From: CAZUSP01 sp964623505 | GTDB taxonomy: Bacteria; Patescibacteriota; Minisyncoccia; Minisyncoccales; UBA1441 | Direction: 5' to 3' | NCBI GenBank assembly: GCA_964623505.1 | Contig: CAZUSP010000002.1 | Span: 1-48,464, forward strand | DNA length: 48,464 nucleotides | Shown: piece after piece, positions 32,549 to 42,511 of the stretch | Numbering within the stretch: position 1 is the stretch's first letter | Layout: every line of letters starts with the position of its first letter | The notes under the pieces: generated by a model | Database searches by the model: none | The model's input: only the letters and a program-made list of their open reading frames with translations | What the model was told of the DNA's origin: nothing | Program-made: the position numbers and the translations under genes

Positions 32549-33758
32549 GATAATAGCGGCCAGGATTAATCTCTTTCGGGAAATTGCTTTCCCCCTTATC
32601 TTTTATTTTTCCATAACCGATCCTTTTCATCAGTTTTGTCACCGGATTGCGAAGATGCATCGGCACCCCAAAAGAACCTTTCCGAGCATCTTGTTTGGCT
32701 TGCATCAGGGCTTCGTAGGAAGACCTGCTTTTCGGAGCTTTAGCCAAATAGGTGGTGGCTTGAGCCAAGTTTATTTGAGCTTCAGGAAATCCGACAAAAT
32801 TAATCACCTGAATCAGGGCCCCGGCCAAAATAATCGCCTGAGGATCAGAATTGCCAACATCTTCTGAGGCAAAAATAGCTAACCGCCGAGCAATGAATTT
32901 TGGATCTTCTCCTGACTCCACCATCCGGGCCAGCCAATAAAGAGCGGCGTCAACATCAGAATCTCTAAGGCACTTGATATAGGCCGAGATTAAATTATAG
33001 TGTTCTTCCCCTTTTTTATCATACCTCAAAGCATGATGCTTCAATATCTCGACCAAAGATTTATAGGTGATCAGATCACGACCGTGATCTTTAAAATAAT
33101 AAGCGGCGAATTCTAGGTTATTCAAGGCCACCCTGGCATCGCCGTCTGCCAAAGCAACAAGATGATCTCGAGCTCTGGGTTCAATCTTTAAATTCATTTG
33201 GCCAAGACCACGCTCCCCGTCCTTTATAGCTCGATTGATTATCTTGACCAGCGTGTCGCTAGAAAGAGGTTTTAAGATGTAAACCGCCGATCGAGACAGC
33301 AATGGGGATATAACTTCAAAAGAAGGATTTTCCGTCGTGGCCCCAATTAGGTTGATGACTCCCCTTTCCACCCAAGGAAGCAAAATATCTTGCTGGGCTT
33401 TATTGAACCTGTGTATCTCGTCAATAAAAACAACGGTACTCCGATCCTGCAACTTCTTTCTTTCTTGAGCTTGCTCAATGGCCTTTCTAATATTATCAAC
33501 TCCGGTGGAAACAGCCGAGAACTCGTCAAAATAAGCCTTGACCTTTCTGGAGATTATATAGGCCAGAGTGGTTTTGCCCGAACCAGGCGGACCCCATAAG
33601 ATCAGGGACATTAAATGCCCCTCCTCAATGCTTTGCCTAAGCGGACTGTTTGGGCCGACTATTTCTTCTTGGCCAAAAAAATCCTCGAATCTCCCCGGTC
33701 TCATCCTTTCAGCCAAGGGAGAATCCCGCTCTAAGCGATCTGAAAATAGATCAATCAT
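32541..33758 (-). CDS. rarA: Replication-associated recombination protein RarA (MgsA)
   Basis: RarA is a clamp-loader-like AAA+ ATPase acting at stalled forks. The 405-residue protein starts with the family N-terminus SPLAERMRPGRFEDFFGQEEIVG. Walker A is LWGPPGSGKTT, Walker B is VVFIDEIHRFNKAQQD, and sensor 1 is GATTENPSFEV. The C-terminal tetramerisation region has YWLARMVESGEDPKFIARRL and AFASEDVG. Length is normal. It lies 30 bp downstream of the aminotransferase gene and overlaps xseA, forming a DNA-repair subgroup in the wall cluster. Confidence 0.95.
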   Translation of the reverse strand: MIDLFSDRLERDSPLAERMRPGRFEDFFGQEEIVGPNSPLRQSIEEGHLMSLILWGPPGSGKTTLAYIISRKVKAYFDEFSAVSTGVDNIRKAIEQAQERKKLQDRSTVVFIDEIHRFNKAQQDILLPWVERGVINLIGATTENPSFEVISPLLSRSAVYILKPLSSDTLVKIINRAIKDGERGLGQMNLKIEPRARDHLVALADGDARVALNNLEFAAYYFKDHGRDLITYKSLVEILKHHALRYDKKGEEHYNLISAYIKCLRDSDVDAALYWLARMVESGEDPKFIARRLAIFASEDVGNSDPQAIILAGALIQVINFVGFPEAQINLAQATTYLAKAPKSRSSYEALMQAKQDARKGSFGVPMHLRNPVTKLMKRIGYGKIKDKGESNFPKEINPGRYYHE

Positions 33759-33788
33759 TAGTTCATTCTACTCGATTGAGGATGGAAA

Positions 33789-35039
33789 TCAAAGAGAATA
33801 AAAGTATTGCTTGATAACCTTGGTCATCCTTTCGGCATCGCTTAAATTGATGTTGATATGTGTTGGCAGGTTGACCAATCTTTGACAGATATCTTCCGCT
33901 GTCGGGCAGTCTCCAACCAGATATTTCATCGCCGTTAAGCAGGTGTCAGCTGGCACGATCGGACTTCCTCTCCAGCCATCGTAAAGATATATTTTTTCAG
34001 CACGCATTCGATGTATAAATTTATCAGCCATGTCTTTATCGGGCAAAATAACGGGAAACTTTAAATAAACTCTTTCACTGTTGAAGCTGGGCAAAGACAA
34101 GGGCAGATCGCTTAGCTCATGGCGGTAAAAATCAGCTATTTCCTGGCGATGAAGGTTAAACTTGTCCAGCTTTAGAAACTGATTCAGAGCCAGAGCCGCC
34201 ATTGCTTCGGGCATTGCTTTGGCTGGGCGAAACTGGCCTCTTTTTTCTTCCCGAGTCATTGATTTTGAAAGCCAGCCCGTTTTTTGCAAAAACAGCAACA
34301 TCTTGCGTCCTATCTCTCCGTAGCCATAGAGGGGTTTAATCCATTTTTCAACCAATAATGGATGTTTTAATTGTTGCCGAATCCATTTTTTGGACGGAAG
34401 AGTGGTATTTTTTCTAAATCTTTTCATTGTCTTAACCAAATTCTGGTCGTTCAAAACAGCCAATCCTCCAAAAACCGACGAGATGATCTTGTCTCGTCCA
34501 AAACTAAAGAATGAGGCCTGGCCCCAAGATCCCGTCAATTTTCCCCGCCAACTAGCCCCCAGACTATGGGCACAGTCTTCTATGATTAAAAGTTCATTTT
34601 CTTGAGAAATTCTGGAAATAAAATCCATGTCCAGCGGCAGACCAAAGGTATGTTGAGCCAAAACTACTTTTACGCCAGGCCTAATTTTTGAAACAAGATC
34701 TTCTTGATTAATGTTAAGGCTTTGATCGATGTCAACAAAAACAGGCTTTAAACCGGCCCAGATTAATGGGTTCACCGCCGCGGCGCAAGTAAATCCCGGA
34801 ACCATTACCCCTGCCCCTTTGGGTAAATTAAAGCTCTGAACGATGCGATATAATGCCGAACGACCACTATCAAAAGCAAACACCTCTTTGGCCCCCAAAT
34901 AATCTTTAAAACAATCAATTAATTGCTCCACGCAATGATCACCCTCGTGATTCGAGGGATTATTAAAAAGATCTTGAGCCAAAACAAAATCATCTGGCTC
35001 GGTGTTTGACGACAGTGCTAAAAAAATCGGCTTAATCAT
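33789..35039 (-). CDS. DegT/DnrJ/EryC1/StrS-family PLP aminotransferase
   Basis: The family transaminates nucleotide-linked or other keto-sugars. Starting at ATG 35039 (MIKPIFLALSSN), the protein has 416 residues. PLP-fold blocks include FDSGRSALYRIVQSF, IIEDCAHSLGA (Asp and aromatic stacking) and the Schiff-base lysine in SFGRDKIISSVFGG. An in-frame ATG at 35051 overlaps murF more and is less likely. The insert at about 215-270 is helical and longer than usual. The target sugar is unknown; no other nucleotide-sugar genes are near. Its position after murF suggests a role in envelope polymer decoration (inference). Confidence 0.88.
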   Translation of the reverse strand: MIKPIFLALSSNTEPDDFVLAQDLFNNPSNHEGDHCVEQLIDCFKDYLGAKEVFAFDSGRSALYRIVQSFNLPKGAGVMVPGFTCAAAVNPLIWAGLKPVFVDIDQSLNINQEDLVSKIRPGVKVVLAQHTFGLPLDMDFISRISQENELLIIEDCAHSLGASWRGKLTGSWGQASFFSFGRDKIISSVFGGLAVLNDQNLVKTMKRFRKNTTLPSKKWIRQQLKHPLLVEKWIKPLYGYGEIGRKMLLFLQKTGWLSKSMTREEKRGQFRPAKAMPEAMAALALNQFLKLDKFNLHRQEIADFYRHELSDLPLSLPSFNSERVYLKFPVILPDKDMADKFIHRMRAEKIYLYDGWRGSPIVPADTCLTAMKYLVGDCPTAEDICQRLVNLPTHININLSDAERMTKVIKQYFYSL

Positions 35040-36630
35040 GAAAATAATCAATTATTTCCCGATGTATCCTTCCCTCCAGAAGAATGACATCGTTCGGACC
35101 TTTAAATTCTTGAATGGCTTGAATTGTTTGGCCTGATTTAGGCAAAAACCTAATCTTGGCCCGCCCCTTGACGCTAACCACCCCTTTCTTAACCTGATCG
35201 AGACAGTGGTTCCTGGTGAAAATGGCCAGATCACAATTCCGGCCAATGGATTGACCGATTTTATAATAGGCCCGTTCGGTCTCTTCCCCCAACTCGATAA
35301 ATCCAAAAGAAATAATCGCCTTCTTTCCGGACCATAGATTTAAATGATCAATATGGGCGATGGCCCCATCGGGATTGCTGGAATAGGTGGTGTTAATGAC
35401 GGTGGCTTTCTTGTGTTTCAATAATTTCGCTCCACCAAAAGGAGTTGACAGGGTTGAAGCAAATTTAATTATTTCTTGCGAGCTTACACCCAAAGACATG
35501 GCGGCTGAAGCCGCCAGGGCGATATTGATTGCATTTTGGCGGCCAACAAGATTAGCTTTTAGCTCTAGAGTTTTTTGGCCGACCAGCCGGAAGCTGATGT
35601 TTTTTTGTCCAACTTTCACTTCTTCAATTCGCCAATCCAGGTCTGGCCCGGAAGTGCCAACAATGATCTTTTTTGGCTTGGTGCCAAGATAAAGTTCTCG
35701 ACATTTGGCATTGTCTCCGTTGAAAATACTTAACCCGTCTTTGGGCAAAGATTCAATCAGTTCGTATTCAGCCCTGACAATATTTTCAATTGAGCCGAAT
35801 AAAGACAAGTGTTGAGCGTTCAAACCGGTCAAGATGCCCACTCTTGGTTGAATCAAGGCCGCGACCCGCTTGATCTCATTCCGACAATAGGCCCCCGCCT
35901 CACAAACAAAAAAAAGATGATCGGGCCTTAATTGATTCAAGATGGTTTTAACAACTCCCATCTCAGTATTGTTATTGTCCGGTGTTTTAATTACCTTGTC
36001 AGTCCCATATTTACAAGACAAAAAATGATACAAAAAATCTTTGACCGACGTCTTCCCGTAAGAACCAGTGACGCCAATAACCATTAATTTATCAATTTTT
36101 TGCCGATAATTTGACGCTTTTGAGATCAAACGACGTTTGACAAAACCAACCGGCACCTCCATGGCCCTAAAAGCGATCAAAACAATTATTGGGAAAAAGA
36201 CAACCACTGACAGTATCACTGCCGGCAAATGAAAAGAAAAGAAAAAATAGCCGATGATCTTTAGAAGAACTAATCCCAAAAAAGCAGCCAGAAAAAACAA
36301 TTTTGTCTTTTTTGTGACCCGAGGATGTATCCATCGGCCCATGATCAAAGAGACCAAGGAATAACCGCCCCAAAAGATAAAATTAACCGCAGCCAGCACC
36401 ATGAACCAGGTCCGGGGAAACAAAAAGAAAGACACCAACACTGGAGCCGAGGTTAAAGAAGCTACGGGAAAAAGTATCTTTTTGTTTATTTTGAATTCGC
36501 TCCAAAGGCGATCCCATCGATACTGCTTTTTCTGCCAAAGATAAAGATAAACTAATATCTGGCGGGTAAAATGAGCCAACCAAAAACAAAGAAAAAGTAA
36601 TAAATATTGATCGCGACCAAGGTAGATCAT
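35032..36630 (-). CDS. MurF-like Mur ligase with an N-terminal multi-TM domain
   Basis: The C-terminal two thirds are a Mur ligase. The P-loop GVTGSYGKTS is at about residues 186-195. NNNTEMGVVKTIL follows, CEAGAYCRNEIKRVA replaces the usual E-x-G family motif, and LTGLNAQHLSLFGS and NTTYSSNPDGA lie before the C-terminal Rossmann domain. This layout fits MurF (D-Ala-D-Ala addition) better than MurC, D or E. The first 165 residues instead form about five TM helices, replacing the UDP-MurNAc-binding N-terminal domain. The substrate may therefore be lipid-linked or membrane-delivered; an activity other than canonical MurF is possible. It is 11 bp downstream of the hydrolase gene and overlaps the aminotransferase start by about 8 bp. 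Confidence 0.82.
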   Translation of the reverse strand: MIYLGRDQYLLLFLCFWLAHFTRQILVYLYLWQKKQYRWDRLWSEFKINKKILFPVASLTSAPVLVSFFLFPRTWFMVLAAVNFIFWGGYSLVSLIMGRWIHPRVTKKTKLFFLAAFLGLVLLKIIGYFFFSFHLPAVILSVVVFFPIIVLIAFRAMEVPVGFVKRRLISKASNYRQKIDKLMVIGVTGSYGKTSVKDFLYHFLSCKYGTDKVIKTPDNNNTEMGVVKTILNQLRPDHLFFVCEAGAYCRNEIKRVAALIQPRVGILTGLNAQHLSLFGSIENIVRAEYELIESLPKDGLSIFNGDNAKCRELYLGTKPKKIIVGTSGPDLDWRIEEVKVGQKNISFRLVGQKTLELKANLVGRQNAINIALAASAAMSLGVSSQEIIKFASTLSTPFGGAKLLKHKKATVINTTYSSNPDGAIAHIDHLNLWSGKKAIISFGFIELGEETERAYYKIGQSIGRNCDLAIFTRNHCLDQVKKGVVSVKGRAKIRFLPKSGQTIQAIQEFKGPNDVILLEGRIHREIIDYFHD

Positions 36631-36641
36631 TCCGGTAAAGA

Positions 36642-37439
36642 TTAATTTTGATGCTGAAAAAAGTCAACCAGAATTGAAGAAAGTAGCTCCGGTTGTTCTA
36701 TCTGGGGACTGTGTCCAACCCCGGGCATGATTTTCATAATCGAGCAAGAAATGCCCTGATGGAAGCGGTAAGCCTGTTTCACCGGCACGATATGGTCCTT
36801 TTCGCCCCAGACGATTAAGGTTGGAATCTTGATGTTGCCCAAGTACCCGGAAAGATCTTCTTCAACAACCCGGCGAAATGTCTCTCTCATTATTTTTGAA
36901 ACTTTCAAATAATCTCTTTGCCGCAAAAGGTGGTAATAGAAATCTCGAGCCGGATCTTTGAAGCGGCCCAGCCTCATCCGGTCCATCAGCTGGCTGGCTG
37001 ATTTGGCTAAATTAGAGACAATTTGCAGCTTCAAATTAGTATCTGAACTTAATCCAGCCGCCCCGCATAAAACCAGGGCCCTGATCGGCAAAGAATCCCT
37101 GATTGATGCCTTGATCATTATCCGCCCGCCAAAAGAATGACCAATAAAAATAATTTTATTTGAGAATTCTGAATTTCTTTTCGCTAATTCAGCAACAAAC
37201 GACTCCAGCCACTGAACATAGTCATCAATGCACCATCCTCGCGGAGGCAAACTGCTTTCCCCAAAGCCGATCAAATCGGGAACGACTACTTTAAAACCAG
37301 CCGCGGCTATCTTTTGTTGAACAATTTTCCACGGCTCGGCCCGGCTGCCCCAACCATGCAAAATCACTACCGGCTCTCCCGAACCAATGATCTGGTAGTT
37401 CACTTTTAGATTTCCAACTTGAACCTGTTTATTCATCAA
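36642..37439 (-). CDS. Alpha/beta-hydrolase
   Basis: The 265-residue protein has VVILHGWGSRAEPW (oxyanion-hole HGW), the nucleophile elbow GHSFGGRI, IPTLIVWGEKDHIVP with the acid Asp and MPGVGHSPQIEQP with the catalytic His. The cap region (about 130-190) is helical. There is no signal peptide. The fold covers esterases, haloperoxidases and C-C hydrolases, so the substrate cannot be named. It overlaps serS by 4 bp and is followed by the membrane Mur ligase. Confidence 0.88.
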   Translation of the reverse strand: MMNKQVQVGNLKVNYQIIGSGEPVVILHGWGSRAEPWKIVQQKIAAAGFKVVVPDLIGFGESSLPPRGWCIDDYVQWLESFVAELAKRNSEFSNKIIFIGHSFGGRIMIKASIRDSLPIRALVLCGAAGLSSDTNLKLQIVSNLAKSASQLMDRMRLGRFKDPARDFYYHLLRQRDYLKVSKIMRETFRRVVEEDLSGYLGNIKIPTLIVWGEKDHIVPVKQAYRFHQGISCSIMKIMPGVGHSPQIEQPELLSSILVDFFQHQN

Positions 37440-38668
37440 GAGATCTTCTTAAAACCCGTTCTTTTTTGCAAAATCTTGGGGACGTTCACCGACCCATCTT
37501 TATTTTGGCAGTTTTCAATGATAACGGCCATAATTCGACCCATCGCCAAAGCGGTGCCATTAATAGTATGGACATAATCTATTTCGTCTTTGGCGCGATA
37601 GCGAATATTTAATCCGCGAGACTGGTAATCCGTACAGTTGGAGGAAGAGTGGGTCTCTCGATATTTGTTCTCAAACGGCATCCAGGACTCAATGTCGACC
37701 GTAGCCGCTGAGGGCTTGGCCAGATCGCCGCTGCAAAGTTGAACTACCCGATAGGGTATCTCCAGGGATTGCATTATCTTTTCTTGAATTTCAATGAAAA
37801 GCTGATGCTCCCGGCTTGATTCTTCTGGCCGACAAAAACTGAACAATTCGGCCTTGTCAAACTGATGCACTCTTAAGATGCCCTTGAGGTCCCGACCATA
37901 AGTCCCGGCTTCTCGTCGAAAACAAGTCGAGTAAGACAGATAACGAATCGGCAAACTGTCCAAAATTTCATCTTGATACATGGCCGCGATGCTTTGCTCT
38001 GAAGTTCCCACCAGATTTAAATTATCCTTTTCGATAAAATAAAGATTGCTTTCTTTAAGATCGGTATAGCCCATGTTGGCCATCAGCTCGGGCTTTATCA
38101 TCACTGGGGGCAGCACTAGTTTAAATCCGAATTCTTGAACCAGTTCAAAAACCAGATCTAAAAGAGCAAATTGCAAAACGACCAGGTTGTTCTTGAGGTA
38201 GCTAAATCGGCGGCCGGCAATTTTAGTTGCCCGAGGAATATCGATCAGATCCAAAGATTCTCCTAAATCAATGTAACTTTTAACGGGAAAATCAAATTGG
38301 GGCCGTTGGCCGACAGTTTTCACAACCACATTGCCGTTTTCGTTCTTTCCTTCTGGAACTTCCGGAAGAAGCACATTCGGAATTTCCGACAGCTTTTCGA
38401 CCCATTTTATCTCCACTTCTTTAAGCCGGAGCTCGGCCTCTTTGATTTTTTTCTTGATTTCCTGACCTTGATTTATCTTGGCCTGGTCAATCGATTTCTC
38501 CCGAGACAATTTGTTTCTTGACTGCCTAAGATCATCGATTTGCTTGATAATTTTACGTCTGGTTTTATCATCTTTTGAAAAATTATTGAAATCAAAATCA
38601 AAACCCCGCCGTCGACAACTTTCTTGAACCAGTTCTTGATTTTTCCTGATCAATTCGGGATTAATCAT
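37436..38668 (-). CDS. serS: Seryl-tRNA synthetase
   Basis: This class II synthetase charges tRNA-Ser. The 410-residue protein has the N-terminal antiparallel coiled coil that grips the tRNA long arm (about 25-100, DDLRQSRNKLSREKSIDQAK). Motif 2 is STCFRREAGTYGRDLKGILRVHQFDKAE, and motif 3 is NGTALAMGRIMAVIIENCQ. TSEQS marks the serine pocket. All normal features are present. It is 1 bp downstream of lysS. Confidence 0.97.
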   Translation of the reverse strand: MINPELIRKNQELVQESCRRRGFDFDFNNFSKDDKTRRKIIKQIDDLRQSRNKLSREKSIDQAKINQGQEIKKKIKEAELRLKEVEIKWVEKLSEIPNVLLPEVPEGKNENGNVVVKTVGQRPQFDFPVKSYIDLGESLDLIDIPRATKIAGRRFSYLKNNLVVLQFALLDLVFELVQEFGFKLVLPPVMIKPELMANMGYTDLKESNLYFIEKDNLNLVGTSEQSIAAMYQDEILDSLPIRYLSYSTCFRREAGTYGRDLKGILRVHQFDKAELFSFCRPEESSREHQLFIEIQEKIMQSLEIPYRVVQLCSGDLAKPSAATVDIESWMPFENKYRETHSSSNCTDYQSRGLNIRYRAKDEIDYVHTINGTALAMGRIMAVIIENCQNKDGSVNVPKILQKRTGFKKIS

Positions 38669-38669
38669 A

Positions 38670-40133
38670 TCATTTAGGACGATTGGTCGGAAATAAAATA
38701 ACCTCTCTCAAAGAATGCACGTTGGCCATCAGTACTGCCAGTCGGTCAACCCCCAAACCAAAGCCGCCAGCCGGCGGCATGCCATATTCCAGGGCCTGTA
38801 AAAACTCTTCATCCATTCTCTGGGCTTCTTTGAACCCTCGGCAGAATATCTTTTCTTGAGCTTCAAAGACCTGTCTTTGTTTCCGGGGATCATTTTGCTC
38901 GGAAAATGCATTGATCAGCTCCCAACCGGCAATGACCAGCTGGAAGTTTTCCGTACAGCCAGTCACTTTTTTCGACTCTTTCGCCAGGGGAAATGAACCG
39001 ACCGGGTGATGAATGATAAAAGTAGGCGACCATATTTTCGGCCGACAGTATTTTTTATAAATCAGATCGGCTATTTCTGCTTTGCTCGCACCTTTAGGTA
39101 TTTCAACATCCAACTTCTTGGCTTTTTCTTTTAAAGCCCTTTCATCAACTTCAAATATGTCAATACCTGTCTCTTTTTTAATCAACTGGCCAAACTCAAT
39201 TCTTGGCCAAGGAGTTTTCAGGTCTATCACTCCTTCGCCATACTTGAACTTGAGGCCGCCATGAATTCTTTTCGCCAAAGCTTTGAACATTTCTTCATTA
39301 AGTTTCATCAGGTCTTTATAGTTAGCATAAGCCCAATAGAACTCCAGCATGGTAAACTCTGGATTGTGAGCCCGATCAATGCCTTCGTTTCTAAAATTAC
39401 GAGCCAGTTCATAGACTTTGTCAAAACCGGCGATTAAAAGCCTCTTTAAATAAAGCTCCGGGGCAATACGCAGAAAAAGATCCAGATCCAAAGCATTTAA
39501 ATGAGTGCGAAAAGGCTGGGCCTTGGCCCCCCCATATTGAGTCTGTAAAATCGGGGTTTCAACCTCTAAAAAACCTTTCGCCTCCAAGAAAAAACGGATC
39601 TCGGCAATCAAACGAGATCTCATTTCGAAAATCTGTCTGATCTCTGGATTGAGCAGAATATCGAGATAACGTTGGCGATATCTTAGTTCTTGGTCTTTCA
39701 ATCCATACCACTCGCTTGGCAGTGGAAACAAAGATTTAGTCAACAGAACCAAGCCGTAGGCCTTCAAGCTCTTTTCCCCGGTTTTGGTCTTAAACAGCAC
39801 ACCTTTAACTTGAACAAAATCCCCCGTGTCTACATTCTCTTTGAAAAAATCAAACGGCCTTGGTCCAATGGTGTTGCGGCGCACAAAAATCTGTATTCGC
39901 CCGCTGCCGTCCTGCAGATCGAAAAATGCCGACCCTCCATGCTGTCTGATGGCCATAACTCGACCAACTAAGAATATCTCTTTTTTTGATCGACTTATCT
40001 TGGAAAAACCAGATAATGCTTGTTCGATCTCAAAGCTTTTTTTTGACCGAGCAGGATATGGGTCAATCCCCTCTTTGAGCATTTTCAAGCTCTTATCGAT
40101 CCGATTTTTCTTTATTTGATCTCGATTGATCAT
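38670..40133 (-). CDS. lysS: Lysyl-tRNA synthetase (class II)
   Basis: The 487-residue protein has the N-terminal OB-fold anticodon-binding domain (about 50-150, FLVGRVMAIRQHGGSAFFDLQDGSG). The class II core has motif 1 near RQRYLDILLNPEIR, motif 2 NFRNEGIDRAHNPEFTMLEFY and motif 3 GMPPAGGFGLGVDRLAVL. Length and motifs match class II LysRS. It lies 12 bp downstream of mrdA and 1 bp before serS. Confidence 0.97.
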   Translation of the reverse strand: MINRDQIKKNRIDKSLKMLKEGIDPYPARSKKSFEIEQALSGFSKISRSKKEIFLVGRVMAIRQHGGSAFFDLQDGSGRIQIFVRRNTIGPRPFDFFKENVDTGDFVQVKGVLFKTKTGEKSLKAYGLVLLTKSLFPLPSEWYGLKDQELRYRQRYLDILLNPEIRQIFEMRSRLIAEIRFFLEAKGFLEVETPILQTQYGGAKAQPFRTHLNALDLDLFLRIAPELYLKRLLIAGFDKVYELARNFRNEGIDRAHNPEFTMLEFYWAYANYKDLMKLNEEMFKALAKRIHGGLKFKYGEGVIDLKTPWPRIEFGQLIKKETGIDIFEVDERALKEKAKKLDVEIPKGASKAEIADLIYKKYCRPKIWSPTFIIHHPVGSFPLAKESKKVTGCTENFQLVIAGWELINAFSEQNDPRKQRQVFEAQEKIFCRGFKEAQRMDEEFLQALEYGMPPAGGFGLGVDRLAVLMANVHSLREVILFPTNRPK

Positions 40134-40145
40134 AGATCGCCCGAC

Positions 40146-42038
40146 TTACTGAAATTTATCATCTTTGTGGTCAAAATACAAACCAAGGACCTCTTGAGCC
40201 ACTGAACGAACAGCGATCATGCTTCCATAAACATCTCTGATCATAAAAACCATGACAATTTCCGGTTCTTCGTAGGGGGCAAAAAGGGCAATCCAGTTGT
40301 GATAAACCCGATCACGGTCGGTCTGGGCTGTTCCTGTTTTTAAGGCGGTAGTCACTTTTAAATTATTTAAAGAATGCGTTGGACTTTGCGGAGAAGTAAC
40401 GGCTTGCCTCATTCCCTCTCGAACAACTTGGATACTTTCGAGGCTAGCAACTGATGAATTGGTTGTCTTCGGTTGAATTTCTTGAATCAATTCTTTCTGT
40501 CCCCCATTCTGATGAATAATTCGGTCAACAACTTGTGGTTGATAAACAACCCCCCCATTAGCGATAGCGGCATAAGCAGTCGCCACCTGAACCGGGGTAA
40601 CGCTAAAGATTCCCTGTCCAATTGAAAGATGATAAGTATTGCCAAGGCGCCAATTTTCATCTATTTTAGGCAAGATTCCCTGGCCTTCATTGGGCAGGTC
40701 AATGCCGGTCAGCTCGCCCCAATTGAATCTTTCAAGCCAATTTCGAAGCTTGTTCGGGCCAAGTCCTTGAATGTTTTGGTACCCTCCGCCAATGATGTAA
40801 AAATAAGTATTAACCGATTCGGCAATGGCTCGACGCAGATCGGTCATTCCATGAAAGCGCCAGTCTCGAAAACACTGCTGCTCTCCGGTGTAGCGATGGG
40901 TAGCACATATCTTCTGCGGAGCATATATCTTCTGATCTGGATCAATCACTTTTTCTTCCAAAGCCGCCACGCTAATTATTGGTTTAATGATTGAACCAGT
41001 AGCATAGCCAATTCCAGAAATGGCCTGATTAAATAATGAAAAGTCGGGTCGAGCAGTCATCTCGGACATCTCTTCGGCGGATAAAAAATGCCCAAAAATA
41101 TTGTTATCATAACCTGGCATGCTGACTAGGGCCCGGACGGCTCCGTTGCGGGGGTCCAGGGCTACGGCATTGGCCTCGCTAGCGCCCACTTCGATCATTT
41201 TTTCTCTTAAGACCCGCTCCATGATTACCTGCAGCTCATGATCTATGTTCAACACCAGACTATAGCCCGGTTGAGGTTCTTCCACGATCTTATCGGCCAA
41301 GATCCGGCCCCTGGCATCTCTCTCGATTTGACGACTGCCTGGCCGGTCTTTCAAATAATTATCATAATACTGCTCAATTCCCGCCGCTCCTATTTGATCA
41401 GCTCGCGAAACATACCCTAAGACATGCGACAGCCCCCCCTCTTCAACATAATGACGGATCAGATCCTTTTCTACCACCACTCCCGGCCAATCTTCGGACT
41501 TGGTTTCCCAAATTATTATCTGGTCATAGGTAAGATCTGCCTGAAGAATAATCCTTGACTCGTTCTTAGAATGAAGTTTTTCATTCAATTCTGCATCTGG
41601 AATTTCTGTAAAATCAGACAATCGTTTCTGCCACCACTCTCTCTGGACCGGGTCGCTGGGCAGTCCATTAGGGTCAATAATCAGCCGATAAACTGTTTGG
41701 TTGCGAACCAACTGATTCATGAAGCGATCATAGATAACCCCTCTTTCCGCCCTGATCGCGCTGGCAATAAACCGATTGTTTGCCGCCCGATGAAGATATT
41801 CCTGTCCTCCAACCAACTGGAACCAAGAAATTCTTCCTAGGAGCACTAGAAAAATAAAAACCACTCCGCACCAAAGAAGCCAGATCTTTTTTTCCGCCAA
41901 AGGCCGCTCAATCTTACCGTCTGATTCTGGAATTTCTCTTTCTTTGTCTTGAGCCAGTTTGTCGAGAAAAACCTCATGAGGTTCAATGCTTTCTTGAAAA
42001 GAGCGGCTGGCCTTTAATTTATGATAACGATTTATCAT
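40146..42038 (-). CDS. mrdA: Penicillin-binding protein 2 (elongasome transpeptidase)
   Basis: This class B PBP cross-links peptidoglycan during elongation with RodA and MreCD. The 630-residue protein has a cytosolic N-terminus of about 50 residues, one TM helix (about 52-72) and a dimerisation/pedestal domain with NRFIASAIRAERGVIYDR. Its transpeptidase domain has Ser-x-x-Lys in GSIIKP, Ser-x-Asn in ESVNTYF and Lys-Thr-Gly in LKTGTAQTD. It overlaps mreD by 4 bp. The mreC-mreD-mrdA order is the classic elongasome arrangement, although mreB and rodA are not in the window. Confidence 0.93.
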   Translation of the reverse strand: MINRYHKLKASRSFQESIEPHEVFLDKLAQDKEREIPESDGKIERPLAEKKIWLLWCGVVFIFLVLLGRISWFQLVGGQEYLHRAANNRFIASAIRAERGVIYDRFMNQLVRNQTVYRLIIDPNGLPSDPVQREWWQKRLSDFTEIPDAELNEKLHSKNESRIILQADLTYDQIIIWETKSEDWPGVVVEKDLIRHYVEEGGLSHVLGYVSRADQIGAAGIEQYYDNYLKDRPGSRQIERDARGRILADKIVEEPQPGYSLVLNIDHELQVIMERVLREKMIEVGASEANAVALDPRNGAVRALVSMPGYDNNIFGHFLSAEEMSEMTARPDFSLFNQAISGIGYATGSIIKPIISVAALEEKVIDPDQKIYAPQKICATHRYTGEQQCFRDWRFHGMTDLRRAIAESVNTYFYIIGGGYQNIQGLGPNKLRNWLERFNWGELTGIDLPNEGQGILPKIDENWRLGNTYHLSIGQGIFSVTPVQVATAYAAIANGGVVYQPQVVDRIIHQNGGQKELIQEIQPKTTNSSVASLESIQVVREGMRQAVTSPQSPTHSLNNLKVTTALKTGTAQTDRDRVYHNWIALFAPYEEPEIVMVFMIRDVYGSMIAVRSVAQEVLGLYFDHKDDKFQ

Positions 42039-42511
42039 GTTAAAAATCTCTGTTTAAAACGATTCGGCAGTAGTAACCAGAAGCCAACCATCAAGATACA
42101 GTGATACAGCAGCTGCGTGGTCAATAAACGAGGGTCAAAAATAAATGACGACTGTTCAAAAGCAATTATTAAAAGCCGAAGCGGCTCATAGCATACGCTT
42201 AAAACGATCAAACAAATAAAATAGCTTGGCCAATGCTTTAAGGAAAAATAATACTGCCCAATCTGCACCAAGCTCACTAACATAATCATGGCCAGCATGC
42301 CAGCACCTGCTTGGCCGTAATAAAGAACATCAAGCAGAAAACCCGTCCAGATAGCCAATAACCATGTCTTGAAAGAGTCATTGGAGCGCAAAGAAAACAA
42401 AAGAATAAATAATAACGCTAAATTGGGCCAAGCGCCATTTACTGGAAAATGAGACCAAAATCCCACTTGGAACAAGACCAGCAAATAAGAAAGAACGATC
42501 AGATGAATCAT
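42035..42511 (-). CDS. mreD: Rod-shape determining protein MreD
   Basis: The 158-residue protein has about five TM helices, with the family pattern NGAWPNLALLFILLFSLR near residues 25-45 and TGFLLDVLYYGQAGAGMLAMIML near 58-80. MreD bridges MreC and the PBP2/RodA pair. The sequence is weakly conserved, so the position between mreC (1-bp overlap) and mrdA (4-bp overlap) is the strongest support. Confidence 0.88.
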   Translation of the reverse strand: MIHLIVLSYLLVLFQVGFWSHFPVNGAWPNLALLFILLFSLRSNDSFKTWLLAIWTGFLLDVLYYGQAGAGMLAMIMLVSLVQIGQYYFSLKHWPSYFICLIVLSVCYEPLRLLIIAFEQSSFIFDPRLLTTQLLYHCILMVGFWLLLPNRFKQRFLT

